A DNA stretch of 64,000 nt from Bacillus_BU sp051233475 (lineage in GTDB: Bacteria > Bacillota > Bacilli > Bacillales > Cytobacillaceae), in NCBI RefSeq assembly GCF_051233475.1, contig NZ_JBKFGH010000006.1:186001-250000 (forward strand). The letters run 5' to 3'. The translations under genes and the position numbers were made by a program. The notes below the pieces were generated by a model. That model saw only the letters and a list, made by a program, of their open reading frames with translations, made no database searches and was not told where the DNA came from. Shown here one piece after another: positions 16,068-24,413 of the stretch; the stretch's first letter is position 1, and each line of letters starts with the position of its first letter.

Positions 16068-16250
16068 CTACGTTGTTCGTAACGATAATAAAGTTTTAAC
16101 CTTTATACTTGGTTAGGGAGTTTTACATCGATGCCTAACCGACAAGCCTCTGTCTAAATGACATGGAGGACATGCGGATTTAGGTTTCTGCGAACACCCA
16201 CTTTGAGGAGTGGTGGTTTAAAACTTTCTTAATAAAGTTACGGCAATGGT
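16064..16250 (+). ncRNA. Structured RNA, 6S RNA-like (6S-2 type candidate)
   Basis: About 185 nt with a long imperfect closing stem: GTAACGATAATAAAGTTTTAA (16079-16099) read against the complement of 16216-16242, plus TTG/CAA further out. Inside are hairpins GGTTAGG/CCTAACC (16111-16140), CTAAAT..CATG/CATG..ATTTAG (about 16154-16182) and CCACT/AGTGG (about 16198-16212). A long rod-like duplex with an interrupted middle and about 185-nt length is the form of bacterial 6S RNA, which sequesters SigA RNA polymerase. The identity rests on fold and size only; another structured RNA is possible. A terminator-like hairpin follows at 16282. Confidence 0.5.
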
Positions 16251-16281
16251 GGCTTTTTATTTTTCTTTTCTACATAAAAAT

Positions 16282-16312
16282 AAACCAGATTCCTTTTTGG
16301 GATCTGGTTTTT
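16282..16312. terminator. Terminator hairpin between the structured RNA and ansR
   Basis: AAACCAGAT / ATCTGGTTT stem with a T5 tract. The region to 16405 shows nothing else clear. Confidence 0.75.
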
Positions 16313-16405
16313 CTGTGTTTAAGCGATTTTCTTTATCTCATGGCGATTCAGGGCACTAAACAGACCGAGATAAGTGCCCCATTTAAATGAAATCGAAAAT
16401 AAGTC

Positions 16406-16747
16406 CTATTCAAGCGATTTTTTAACATTTCGTTTTAAGCGAGTAAAAGCAATAAAATCACATATTTCCTCTGGAGTAAGTGCAACATCGTCAAGAAAAA
16501 GAACAAAATTATTGGATTTTACCATTTCCGCCAAATCAAGCTTTGAATCCTTATGATCAACTTGATTTAAAATATAGTCAACTGAAGTATCAAATAATTC
16601 AGCTATCTGAGTTAAGGCTTTTAATGATGGCTCACGATAGCCGGATTCATAGCCTGCATATGTGCTTTTGGCAATTCCAAGGCGATCAGCCGTTTCTTGT
16701 AATGACCAATTCTTGTTTTTTCGAAGCTCTGCTAAACGTTGTAACAC
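16406..16747 (-). CDS. ansR: XRE-family repressor, probable AnsR
   Basis: A 113-residue protein with an N-terminal Cro/CI helix-turn-helix (about residues 3-58, SLQETADRLGIAKSTYAGYESGYREPS) and an uncharacterised C-terminal half. Length, domain plan and divergent placement next to asparaginase match B. subtilis AnsR, which represses ansAB until asparagine or aspartate relieves it. The start is GTG at 16747, with AGGGG upstream. The gene symbol rests on context plus family, not on close sequence recall. Confidence 0.7.
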   Translation of the reverse strand: MLQRLAELRKNKNWSLQETADRLGIAKSTYAGYESGYREPSLKALTQIAELFDTSVDYILNQVDHKDSKLDLAEMVKSNNFVLFLDDVALTPEEICDFIAFTRLKRNVKKSLE

Positions 16748-16815
16748 TTTTCATCACTACCCCTATGTTTATCTTTTTTGATTATAGCAGAATGTTTTCA
16801 TATATAAAAGAAAAA

Positions 16816-16896
16816 CGTACGCATTTTGAATACATATCTTGATTGTTATCGGTAAAAAGACGTATAATGAGCTATAAATATTCGCAAGGTGCGTAC
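16816..16896. promoter_or_regulatory. ansA promoter flanked by an inverted GTACGCA pair (candidate AnsR operators)
   Basis: CGTACGCA (16816-16823) and TGCGTAC (16890-16896) are inverted copies on either side of a good SigA promoter: TTGATT 16839-16844, an 18-bp spacer and TATAAT 16863-16868. The spacing between half sites (about 74 bp, near seven helical turns) would allow a looped repressor complex. Confidence 0.55.
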
Positions 16897-16929
16897 AAAT
16901 AAATTTACATCTCTTCTTGGAGGTTAACC

Positions 16930-17940
16930 ATGAAAAAGCTATTATTAATTGCGACCGGAGGTACAATTGCATCAATAGAAGGGGATGAAGGACTAGTTCC
17001 TGGGTTATCAGCAGATCAACTGTTGCAATATTTTCAGCACACTGATCAGACCATTGATGTGACCTGTCAGATATTAATGAACAGGGATAGTACAAATATG
17101 CAGCCTGAGCATTGGGTGGAAATGGCTGAAGCGATTTCCAAAAATTATCACCAATACGACGGATTTATCATTACACACGGAACGGATACACTTGCTTACA
17201 CCTCAGCGGCGCTTTCTTATATGCTCCAAGGGTTAAAAAAACCAGTTGTTATTACTGGATCACAGGTACCAATTAGCTTTAAGCAAACCGATGCCAAAAG
17301 AAATTTAAACGATGCCGTTCGCTTTGCATGTGAGGAGATTGGCGGGGTTTTTGTCGTATTTGATGGACGTGTCATTATTGGTACGAGAGCAGTGAAAATG
17401 CGTACCAAAAGTTACGATGCGTTTGAAAGTATAAATCATCCTTACGTCGCCAATATTTCCGGTAATAAAGTAAGTTACTATTGGAGACCAACACGCTCTG
17501 ACCAAACGCAAGAGCTTCAGGTTGATACTAGCTTATGTTCAGATGTGTTTTTGTTGAAGCTTTATCCAGGGACGAAACCAGAAATATTTGATTTTATTAA
17601 AACGCATTATAAAGGGGTTATCATTGAAAGCTTTGGGAACGGGGGTGTTCCTTTTGAAGATCGGAACCTGTTGCCAAAGATTAAGGAATTGACGGAACAA
17701 GGGATAGCGGTGTTAATTTCAACACAGTGTTTAGAAGAGGGGCAGGATCTTTATTTATATGAAGTGGGTCGAAAAGTGGCTCAATATGAGGTTATTTTAT
17801 CCGGGGATATGAACACAGAAGCCATTGTCGCTAAGCTCATGTGGGCACTTGGCAAATCGACTAATTTGCAGGATGTTAAACAAATTATTGAAACACCTGC
17901 TGCGTGGGACCTTTCTACGAATTGGGGTAAAGAAGACTGA
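16930..17940 (+). CDS. ansA: L-asparaginase, type I
   Basis: A 336-residue cytosolic asparaginase converting asparagine to aspartate and ammonia. IATGGTIAS carries the first catalytic Thr (about residue 12), and ITHGTDTLAYTSA carries the second Thr/Asp pair; ITGSQVP is also conserved. GGAGG lies 8 nt before the ATG. There is no signal peptide, so it is the type I cytoplasmic enzyme. A YitT-family gene follows after 16 bp, probably co-transcribed; no ansB (aspartase) is present, unlike B. subtilis. Confidence 0.92.
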   Translation: MKKLLLIATGGTIASIEGDEGLVPGLSADQLLQYFQHTDQTIDVTCQILMNRDSTNMQPEHWVEMAEAISKNYHQYDGFIITHGTDTLAYTSAALSYMLQGLKKPVVITGSQVPISFKQTDAKRNLNDAVRFACEEIGGVFVVFDGRVIIGTRAVKMRTKSYDAFESINHPYVANISGNKVSYYWRPTRSDQTQELQVDTSLCSDVFLLKLYPGTKPEIFDFIKTHYKGVIIESFGNGGVPFEDRNLLPKIKELTEQGIAVLISTQCLEEGQDLYLYEVGRKVAQYEVILSGDMNTEAIVAKLMWALGKSTNLQDVKQIIETPAAWDLSTNWGKED

Positions 17941-17956
17941 AAGAAGGACATCTTGT

Positions 17957-18796
17957 ATGAGAAAGAAATTAATCGGGTTCATCTATCTTAATCTAGGCAT
18001 CTTGTTAGTAGCCATTAATATCCATTTTTTCTTAGCACCTAACCAATTCGCAGCGGGTGGACTTGGCGGACTTGCCATCGTGCTCCATTACTATATTCCG
18101 TTTGTTTCAATCGGTTTATTAATGGCTGTGTTTAATATCTTTCTTTTTTTCGCTGGATTTGCATTTGTTGGATTTCAGTTTGGGGTTAAGACGATCTATT
18201 CAAGCTTTGCGTTGTCAGGGATGGTATGGATTCTTGATAAGCTTTTCCCTTTATCTGGCCCATTAAGTGACGACAAACTAATTCAACTAATCATTGGTCT
18301 GTTGATAGCGGCACTTGGCCTTGTGATCGTGTTTAACCAAAATGCTTCAACAGGCGGGATGGACCTTATCGGTTTAATCCTTAATAAATATTTCTCAATT
18401 GATATTGGTAAAGCTGTACTATTAGCGGATCTTCTCATCGCGATATTATCCGTTTTGGCTTTTGGGTTTGAAAAAGGCCTTTATGCATTATTTGGGATAA
18501 TCTTTAGAGGATTAGTGGTAGATTATTTGTTTGAGCAGTTTTCAATTGTGAAAGAAGTCGTCATTATCAGTAATCAATGCGATTTAATTACAGGTTTTAT
18601 TGTGAAACAATTACGGCAAAGTGCAACAGTTCACGAGGCTAAGGGAGCTTACTCAAATGACAAAAAAGAGGTTATCACGATCGTTGTAAAAAGGCAGGAA
18701 TATAATCAGCTAAAAAGATTCGTACACAGCGTTGATAAAGAGGCTTTTGTTATCGTTCACAAAATGAGTGAAGTGCTTGGTAACGGTTTTCGATAA
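17957..18796 (+). CDS. YitT family membrane protein
   Basis: A 279-residue membrane protein with an N-terminal transmembrane region of about five or six helices (YLNLGILLVAINIHFFLAPNQFAAGGLGGLAIVL is split by the conserved AGGxGG loop) and a C-terminal cytosolic domain of about 80 residues (DUF2179) with GAYSNDKKEVITIVV. The transport substrate of YitT proteins is unknown. AAGGA at 17944 sets the start at 17957. It is 16 bp downstream of ansA, so a link with amino-acid use is possible. Confidence 0.88.
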   Translation: MRKKLIGFIYLNLGILLVAINIHFFLAPNQFAAGGLGGLAIVLHYYIPFVSIGLLMAVFNIFLFFAGFAFVGFQFGVKTIYSSFALSGMVWILDKLFPLSGPLSDDKLIQLIIGLLIAALGLVIVFNQNASTGGMDLIGLILNKYFSIDIGKAVLLADLLIAILSVLAFGFEKGLYALFGIIFRGLVVDYLFEQFSIVKEVVIISNQCDLITGFIVKQLRQSATVHEAKGAYSNDKKEVITIVVKRQEYNQLKRFVHSVDKEAFVIVHKMSEVLGNGFR

Positions 18797-18807
18797 ATGA
18801 TAGATTC

Positions 18808-18837
18808 ATAACTCTGTTCCTTTGGGGATAGAGTTAT
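18808..18837 (+). terminator. Weak terminator after the YitT gene
   Basis: ATAACTCT / AGAGTTAT stem with a 14-nt loop and a T-rich tail. Confidence 0.5.
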
Positions 18838-18908
18838 TTCTATTTTATTGAATCAAAAAATATATAAGACTAAAATGAATGGGGGGAAAGATAAGGGAGG
18901 CTAAAGCA

Positions 18909-19994
18909 ATGGACGTGAAACTTTACAATGAAGCGAAAGATTTTATAACGGTTTGCTACGGAGAGTTGGGTAAAACAAAAGGGGAAATGGATCAAAGACT
19001 TGAGGAGATCGAGCAGCAAATCAAAGCAGAAGGATATTATGTCCATACCTTTGAGGAGCTTCAACATGGGTCTAGAATGGCTTGGCGCAATAGCAATCGG
19101 TGCATTGGCAGGCTGTTTTGGGAAAGTCTACATATCATTGATAAACGGCATCTTGAAACGGAAGAGGAAATTCGTGATGCGTTATTTGAGCATATTGATT
19201 ATGCAACGAATGATGGAAAAATTCGTCCAACCATAACCATTTTTAAGCCGAAAATAAATCATGAAGTGCATGTTAGATTGTGGAATCACCAATTAATTCG
19301 TTATGCCGGATATGAAACAGAATCCGGTATAGTAGGAGATTCTCATTCTTTAGCGTTTACAAAAATGTGTGAGGAGCTTGGCTGGGAAGGAGAAGGCACT
19401 CATTTTGACCTATTACCTCTTGTCATTCAAGTGAAAGATCATAAACCAAAAATGTTTGCTATTCCAAAAGAGAAGGTATTAGAAATTCCCATTCGTCATC
19501 CTAACTATGATTGGTTTAAGGATTTAAAATTAAAGTGGTATGGAGTTCCTATTATTGCGCAAATGCGCTTAGAAATAGGCGGAATTCATTATACGGCAGC
19601 GCCTTTTAACGGATGGTACATGGAAACGGAAATAGGAGCACGGAATTTTGCGGACGATTATCGATATAATTTGCTCCCGAAAATAGCTTCGTTAATGGGG
19701 CTTGAAACAGAGACTAATTCATCGTTATGGAAGGACCGGGCTCTGATTGAATTAAATCAAGCGATAATTTATTCATATAAAGAAGATGGGGTCAGTTTGG
19801 TAGACCATCACACCGCAGCACAGCAATTTAAAATGTTCGAAGAAAAAGAGGCAGCATGCGGAAGAAATGTAACCGGAAATTGGGTTTGGCTCATTCCTCC
19901 ACTCTCTCCGGCCACCACACATATATTTCATAAACCTTTTAAAAACGAAACCATTAAACCAAACTTTTTTTATCAAAACGAATTATTTTTATAA
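18909..19994 (+). CDS. nos: Bacterial nitric oxide synthase, oxygenase only
   Basis: A 361-residue haem enzyme that makes NO from arginine, relying on unspecific reductases since no reductase domain is fused. Cys65 in RNSNRCIGRLFW is the axial haem thiolate; WKDRALIELNQAIIYSY and HHTAAQQF match the tetrahydrofolate/haem contact regions of the family. Length is nearly that of the B. subtilis enzyme (363). The start at 18909 is set by AAGGGAGG 8 nt upstream, not the in-frame ATG 18879. A single-gene unit; in Bacillus, NO protects against oxidative stress. Confidence 0.95.
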   Translation: MDVKLYNEAKDFITVCYGELGKTKGEMDQRLEEIEQQIKAEGYYVHTFEELQHGSRMAWRNSNRCIGRLFWESLHIIDKRHLETEEEIRDALFEHIDYATNDGKIRPTITIFKPKINHEVHVRLWNHQLIRYAGYETESGIVGDSHSLAFTKMCEELGWEGEGTHFDLLPLVIQVKDHKPKMFAIPKEKVLEIPIRHPNYDWFKDLKLKWYGVPIIAQMRLEIGGIHYTAAPFNGWYMETEIGARNFADDYRYNLLPKIASLMGLETETNSSLWKDRALIELNQAIIYSYKEDGVSLVDHHTAAQQFKMFEEKEAACGRNVTGNWVWLIPPLSPATTHIFHKPFKNETIKPNFFYQNELFL

Positions 19995-19996
19995 TT

Positions 19997-20179
19997 GGCT
20001 GTGTTAAAGAACAGTGTTGATTTTTGTTCACTGTTGATTGGAGCGGAAGGTGCGAGACTCCTGCGGGAGAAGGTGTCACGGGAGACCCCACAGGCGCTAT
20101 GGCGCCGAGGAGGCTCCCGGACTCCCCCGCGGAAAGGGAGCACCTGGAGCGGAAATCAACAGTCTATTTTAACATAGCC
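19997..20179. repeat. Palindromic MITE-like repeat R1, copy A (full length)
   Basis: Ends GGCTGTGTTAAA and TTTTAACATAGCC are terminal inverted repeats; inner arms read TGTTGATT and AATCAACA. The roughly 105-bp GC-rich core begins GGTGCGAGACTCCTGCGGG and ends GAGCACCT, and is itself self-complementary (GCTATGGCGCC centre). Both sides carry TTATAATT (19989-19996 and 20180-20187), a possible 8-bp target duplication. The core has no stops in two frames, so frames such as 19995-20177 read through it; they are not genes. Other copies start at 24225, 32399 and 33999, with a core-less one at 50229. Confidence 0.9.
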
Positions 20180-20190
20180 TTATAATTTGA

Positions 20191-20240
20191 AAGGGCTGAT
20201 CCCGGAGCGTGTTTACCATGCTTGATTGGATCAGCCCTTA
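20191..20240. terminator. Terminator between repeat copy A and the GerAB-type gene
   Basis: AAGGGCTGATCC / GGATCAGCCCTT stem with a 26-nt loop. It overlaps the 3' end of the minus-strand permease gene, so it may stop transcription from both sides. Confidence 0.75.
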
Positions 20241-21334
20241 TTGTTAGTCTTTATTTTTCGTATTTTTCCCACTGTTAATAACAATACCGGAAGAATAATT
20301 CCATAAAGAATCGAATAAGGGAACCATATTGATCCGATCACCGATAGAAAATAAGCGGAATTTGGATAAGCAACAAGAGAAAGAACCATCATCGACAACC
20401 CTAAAGGGATTAGGAGAAAGCGATAATCCTTTAGTTTTAAGGTTTGCGCCAAACAAAGCGAAGATGCATAAAAGCAGATGACCAGCTTGAAAAAGATCGT
20501 GATAAACCAAACGATTGCCAACATCGCCTCAATTCTTTGTAAAAAATCCCCAATATTAATTTTAGTTGCCAAAAGAAAAGTAGGATAGATCTCAATTGCA
20601 GTTATACCTGCACCAAGGACAAGAACGGATAGAAAGGAAATTATAATTAATACAATGCCCCCAATCATATATCCTGAGAAAAAGGCTTTTTTTGTAAATT
20701 TTGTCTCTTGTACAAAGGGAATGATCATTAAAAAAACAACAAGTTCCATGCTGGGTGTACCAATGTAAGGAAGAGAACCAAAAATAATCGGCTTTATCCC
20801 TCCCTCGAACACGGGCAGCATGTTTTCAAACTTTACTTGAGGGGAAATGAAAATGATTAATAGAAATAGTAAAAATAATACCCACGGAAATAAAAACTCT
20901 GACGTTCTTGAAAAGGTTTCTAAGCCTAGATGAACTCCGAAAATAACAATGATTAAAAAAATCGCTTCGATAAATTGGATGGGGGTATCCGCTAATATGT
21001 GTGTAACTAAGAAATCACCAATGTTCCGTAGTACAAGTGCAGAAATTAGGAAGAAATAGCTGAAAAAAATTATAGAGACGGATTTGCCAAGCCATTTACC
21101 AAGGATTTTTTCACTATATTCAGCCAAGGTCATGTTGGAAAAGGAATTTCCTATTGTGTTGTACAAAAAAACTAAGAGGGTTCCAATTGCCACTCCCAGT
21201 ATCGCCGCTAACCAAGCATCTTGTTTTGCCCTGCCAGCAAAAGCGGAAGGTAAAAGTAAAATGGAGCTGCCAATTAAATACATTGTCACTAATACAGTGA
21301 ATTGGTTTTGTGAAATTTTCCCATTCTCTAACAT
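20231..21334 (-). CDS. GerAB/ArcD/ProY-family spore germination permease
   Basis: A 367-residue integral membrane protein with about ten helices, opening ISQNQFTVLVTMYLIGSSILLLPS, the usual start of germinant-receptor B subunits (amino-acid permease fold). In a complete receptor, A, B and C subunits are encoded together. Here no A or C gene is near, so this is an orphan B subunit; it may join another receptor or be a remnant. A small two-span protein like receptor D subunits is encoded divergently 192 bp away. The AGAGGT ribosome site is close to the ATG. Confidence 0.9.
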   Translation of the reverse strand: MLENGKISQNQFTVLVTMYLIGSSILLLPSAFAGRAKQDAWLAAILGVAIGTLLVFLYNTIGNSFSNMTLAEYSEKILGKWLGKSVSIIFFSYFFLISALVLRNIGDFLVTHILADTPIQFIEAIFLIIVIFGVHLGLETFSRTSEFLFPWVLFLLFLLIIFISPQVKFENMLPVFEGGIKPIIFGSLPYIGTPSMELVVFLMIIPFVQETKFTKKAFFSGYMIGGIVLIIISFLSVLVLGAGITAIEIYPTFLLATKINIGDFLQRIEAMLAIVWFITIFFKLVICFYASSLCLAQTLKLKDYRFLLIPLGLSMMVLSLVAYPNSAYFLSVIGSIWFPYSILYGIILPVLLLTVGKIRKIKTNNKG

Positions 21335-21526
21335 TTTAACCTCTAAGATGAATATGTCATTTTTTTATTATTCATTTATTTTTTGAAAATATTCTTTTAA
21401 GTTTGGCGAGAATGAAAGACTGATTCCGAGAGAATAATGAATTTGATTAAGTACTTTAAGAAACTAAGCTTTTATGTCACTTGTTACGAGTATGCACTTT
21501 TTTAGATTGGGAAGGGGGATTCCTCT

Positions 21527-21763
21527 GTGATTACGAGCTTAGGAATCTTAGTAGGTGCAATAATATATGGAGTTTTTCAAATTTGGATTTTATTAAAGAA
21601 AAAAATGAAAAAAGAGATTGTGGTGTTTATTGTTTTACTTATCATTGGAACTTTGTTAAATATGACTTTATATTTAGGAATTAAGCTGCCAAATCCACTA
21701 GATTGGGTAGTTAAAGTTATAAAACCTATCAGCGATTGGTTGGAAAAAATATTAAAGCCTTGA
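21527..21763 (+). CDS. Small two-span membrane protein, GerD-subunit-like
   Basis: A 78-residue protein starting with GTG (GAAGGGGG upstream): transmembrane helix (about 3-22), basic loop KKKMKK, second helix (about 30-50), then an amphipathic tail LPNPLDWVVKVIKPISDWLEK. This size and topology match the small D proteins encoded beside germinant receptors in Bacillus, such as the YfkS type. Placement next to an orphan B subunit supports the link, but it is an inference. Confidence 0.55.
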   Translation: MITSLGILVGAIIYGVFQIWILLKKKMKKEIVVFIVLLIIGTLLNMTLYLGIKLPNPLDWVVKVIKPISDWLEKILKP

Positions 21764-21909
21764 TGATTTTGGAATAAATCTGTTGACAAATTTCTACGAA
21801 AAGATATAATTTTATTGAAATATCCAAAAATTCTAAATAAAAAGAATTGCGAAAATTGACAGTTTACGTTTCTCCCTCAGCTATGACATGCTTTTGTTAA
21901 ACAACAAAT

Positions 21910-21923
21910 CGAAAACGCTTTCT
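21910..21923. promoter_or_regulatory. Candidate cre site upstream of the acetate transporter gene
   Basis: CGAAAACGCTTTCT matches the CcpA consensus except for the first base. It sits about 270 bp before the start codon inside a 426-bp gap. Nothing else in the gap is clear; frames there are short and lack ribosome sites. Confidence 0.45.
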
Positions 21924-22189
21924 TGTCTAACAAAAACATATCAGTTAAAAAAAATATCCGTAAACCATTCTTTTTTGCTAAATCTCAAAGAGGAGGGTAG
22001 AAAAATAGAATAGGATATTGTACTTGAAGGATAAGCCGCATAATCCACATTAGACATGCCTTTATAAACAACGATGGAAAGTCCGTTTTGCTTAATACAA
22101 AATCTATTTGCATTTATCCTCAACTTGTTGTTGGCTCCGCTCTAATATTCTAGTATATTTATTTAGTATTTATTTTTTAGGAGGAAGTT

Positions 22190-22834
22190 ATGGAAAACAA
22201 TTCAACAAACGTAAAAGTTCAGGTTGCAGATCCATCCGCAATTGGGATGTTCGGTCTTGCAATGGTTACACTAATCGCTTCATCACAAAAATTAGGAATT
22301 ACAGAAGGCCTTTCCTTTGTAATCCCTTGGGCATTTTTCCTAGGCGGTATCGCTCAGTTATTTGCTAGTGTTCAAGATGCAAAGCATAATAATGTTTTTG
22401 GACAAACAGCATTCGGTGCTTACGGACTATTCTGGATCGGTGTTGGAACTTCATGGTTAATTCAAATGGGTGTATTTGGAGAAGAATTAGCAGCAAATGT
22501 TGATCCTAAGCAACTTGGTTTTGCATTTATCGGATATTTAATTCTAAGCCTTTTCTTAACAGTAGGATCAATGGAAACAAATATGGTTTTATTCTCAATC
22601 TTTGTGTTAATCGATTTCTTGTTCATTGGTCTTATCCTTTCAACTTTTGGTGTTGTTCCTGAGTTAGCACATCAGGTTGCAGCTGTTTCTGAGTTATTAA
22701 TTTCTTTAATTGGGTTTTATGGTGCTGGTGCAAATGTATTAAATAACCACTTTGGCCGTGTGGTATGCCCTGTAGGTAAGCCATTCGGAATTTTCAAACC
22801 TCAAGCAAAAATGAAGTTGGTTAAAAACGCTTAA
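22190..22834 (+). CDS. GPR1/FUN34/YaaH acetate uptake transporter
   Basis: A 214-residue protein with six predicted transmembrane helices, starting after a variant of the family N-terminal motif (ADPSAIGMFGLAMVTLIAS in place of NPAPLGLxGF). The family imports acetate, succinate or similar organic acids with protons, or exports ammonium in yeast. AGGAGGAAG lies 8 nt before the ATG. A single-gene unit with its own terminator; the candidate cre site suggests carbon-source control, which suits acetate use. Confidence 0.9.
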   Translation: MENNSTNVKVQVADPSAIGMFGLAMVTLIASSQKLGITEGLSFVIPWAFFLGGIAQLFASVQDAKHNNVFGQTAFGAYGLFWIGVGTSWLIQMGVFGEELAANVDPKQLGFAFIGYLILSLFLTVGSMETNMVLFSIFVLIDFLFIGLILSTFGVVPELAHQVAAVSELLISLIGFYGAGANVLNNHFGRVVCPVGKPFGIFKPQAKMKLVKNA

Positions 22835-22844
22835 TTTTTTATAT

Positions 22845-22897
22845 GAAAACCCCGGTTGTTGGACATGCTTGTCTTTGTCCACACCGGGGTTTTTTTG
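22845..22897 (+). terminator. Terminator after the acetate transporter gene
   Basis: AAAACCCCGGT / ACCGGGGTTTT stem with a 26-nt loop that has its own GGACA/TGTCC pairing, followed by T7. Confidence 0.9.
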
Positions 22898-23042
22898 TGC
22901 TCTTTTTTCAATAAAAAAAATTGATGAAAAAGGGAACTTGTCTGCTTTACCGAATAGTATGAATTAGAAGTCAGAGAACACTGCGGAACGGTGTTGGAGG
23001 TATGCAATTCATACTTTGAAACAAAGGAGTTGATCCATTTTT

Positions 23043-23909
23043 ATGGATGATACAGTTCTTGTATTTGTGTATGGAACATTAAGAAAGCATGAAGCGAACC
23101 ACTACTTACTAGAGGGAGCAAAATGCCTAGCAGAACAAAGTTGGACGTATGGGGAGTTATATGACACTGGAGAAGGCTACCCGGCTATGAAATGCTCAGT
23201 TAGAAACAAAGTCTATGGCGAATTGTATTCTATGAATGAAGAACAGCTTAGGACCCTTGATCAATTAGAGGATTATGCTGGTCCAGGTAAGGATAATTTG
23301 TATGATCGCCACAAGCAAACAGTGTATACAGACATCGGCTCGCACAATGCGTATGTATACACAATAAGCCCTGACCATGAGAATTTGCTTCGTAATAAAA
23401 TTGATTTAGATGACTGGAAAATCTATCATTCTTTTAAACAAACCCCGACCTTCTTTTACTTCGCCTATGGAAGCTGTATGGATCATGAGAGATTTAATTT
23501 GGATCACGTTGCTGATTATTTTCAAAATGTTAGTGGCGTGGGAATACTTGATGGATATCAGCTTCGGTACACAAGGATGGTTAGCGACGGAGGAAGAGCG
23601 GATATTGTTGAAGAGGGAGGAGTTGTCGAAGGAATAGTCTATGAAGTTCCAGAGGAAGCTCTTTCATACCTCTATCGCCGAGAAGGCGTAAAATATAAAA
23701 GCTACCGCCCAGCGCTGATTGATGTAAAAATAGAGGGTCAGTTAAAGAAAAATGTTCTAACGTTTATCGTCGTAAATAAGGATAAGGAAACAGCTCCGCC
23801 ACTAGATTATGCGATCGAAATTATCCGTGGTGGAAGTGGCTTTCTCAGTGAGTCTTACATTAATAAGCTTAAAAGACAGCTAAAAGAACAATTTAATCTA
23901 ATCTTATAA
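23043..23909 (+). CDS. Two-domain gamma-glutamylcyclotransferase-like protein (YkqA family)
   Basis: A 288-residue protein with two AIG2/GGCT-like domains: VFVYGTLRKHEANHYLLEGA at the N-terminus and YFAYGSCMDHERF near residue 140. YGTLR/YGS loops bind the gamma-glutamyl group in this fold, and a Glu near the middle of each domain (EDYAGPG, RREGVKYKS) is the catalytic candidate. The layout matches B. subtilis YkqA, whose true substrate is unknown. GGAG precedes ATG 23043. Monocistronic; next comes the thiC leader. Confidence 0.85.
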   Translation: MDDTVLVFVYGTLRKHEANHYLLEGAKCLAEQSWTYGELYDTGEGYPAMKCSVRNKVYGELYSMNEEQLRTLDQLEDYAGPGKDNLYDRHKQTVYTDIGSHNAYVYTISPDHENLLRNKIDLDDWKIYHSFKQTPTFFYFAYGSCMDHERFNLDHVADYFQNVSGVGILDGYQLRYTRMVSDGGRADIVEEGGVVEGIVYEVPEEALSYLYRREGVKYKSYRPALIDVKIEGQLKKNVLTFIVVNKDKETAPPLDYAIEIIRGGSGFLSESYINKLKRQLKEQFNLIL

Positions 23910-24000
23910 GGAAATTGATAATAGGTTCGAAAAATGGAAATTAAAGGTTTACAAGATGATGACGGTGGTTTATAGTAAATGAGTAAATTCAAAATATTAA

Positions 24001-24100
24001 AACTAGGGGTGTCCAATAGCTGGGCTGAGAGAGAAACGCGACGATGTTTCTTAACCCTCGGGACCTGATCTGGTTCATACCAGCGTGGGGAAGTTAGAAT
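24001..24100 (+). ncRNA. TPP riboswitch (thi box)
   Basis: The conserved pieces AGGGGTG, GCTGGGCTGAGAGAG, AACCCTCGGGACCTGATC and TGGTTCATACCAGCGTGGGGAAG occur in the right order. It senses thiamine pyrophosphate and controls thiC downstream. Confidence 0.97.
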
Positions 24101-24157
24101 ACTGTAAATTAGTAATGGTTTGTGCAATGGACATTACTTAATTTTCGCTAACATCTG

Positions 24158-24186
24158 CCGGGTCTTAATCAAGACCTGGTTTTTTC
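24158..24186 (+). terminator. Riboswitch-controlled terminator ahead of thiC
   Basis: CCGGGTCTT / AAGACCTGG stem and T6 tract, about 60 nt after the aptamer, the expected OFF-state terminator. Confidence 0.9.
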
Positions 24187-24224
24187 ATGCTAAAATATGG
24201 ATTGGATTTTGTCCTTTTTAAAAT

Positions 24225-24378
24225 GGCTTTGTTAAAGAACAATGTTGATCTTCGCTGCAGGTGCGAGACTCCTGCGGGAGAAGGTGTCACGGGAGACCCC
24301 ACAGGCGCTACGGCGCCGAGGAGGCTCCCGGACTCCCCCGCTGGGTCGCTGAGCACCTGGAGAGGAAATCAACAGCCA
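24225..24378. repeat. Palindromic repeat R1, copy B, inside the thiC leader
   Basis: Starts GGCTTTGTTAAAG and has the full GC-rich core; the left arm (AATGTTGATCTTCGCTGCAGG) lost the inner TGTTGATTGGAGCGG copy seen in A. The right end is AATCAACAGCC. It lies between the riboswitch terminator and the thiC ribosome site, so the thiC mRNA carries it. Confidence 0.9.
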
Positions 24379-24413
24379 ATAACAGAGTCAAAATTAAAAG
24401 AGGAGAGGACATA

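Noticed and set aside
19995..20177. 60-aa frame beginning in repeat R1 copy A, and similar frames in other copies (32391-32621, 33932-34132, 33997-34188)
   Set aside because: They are translations of the palindromic core, which has no stops in two frames; no ribosome site and the same peptide recurs only because the DNA repeats.
24261..24413. N-terminal extension of thiC through repeat copy B
   Set aside because: A clear ribosome site precedes ATG 24414 and the extension is repeat DNA.
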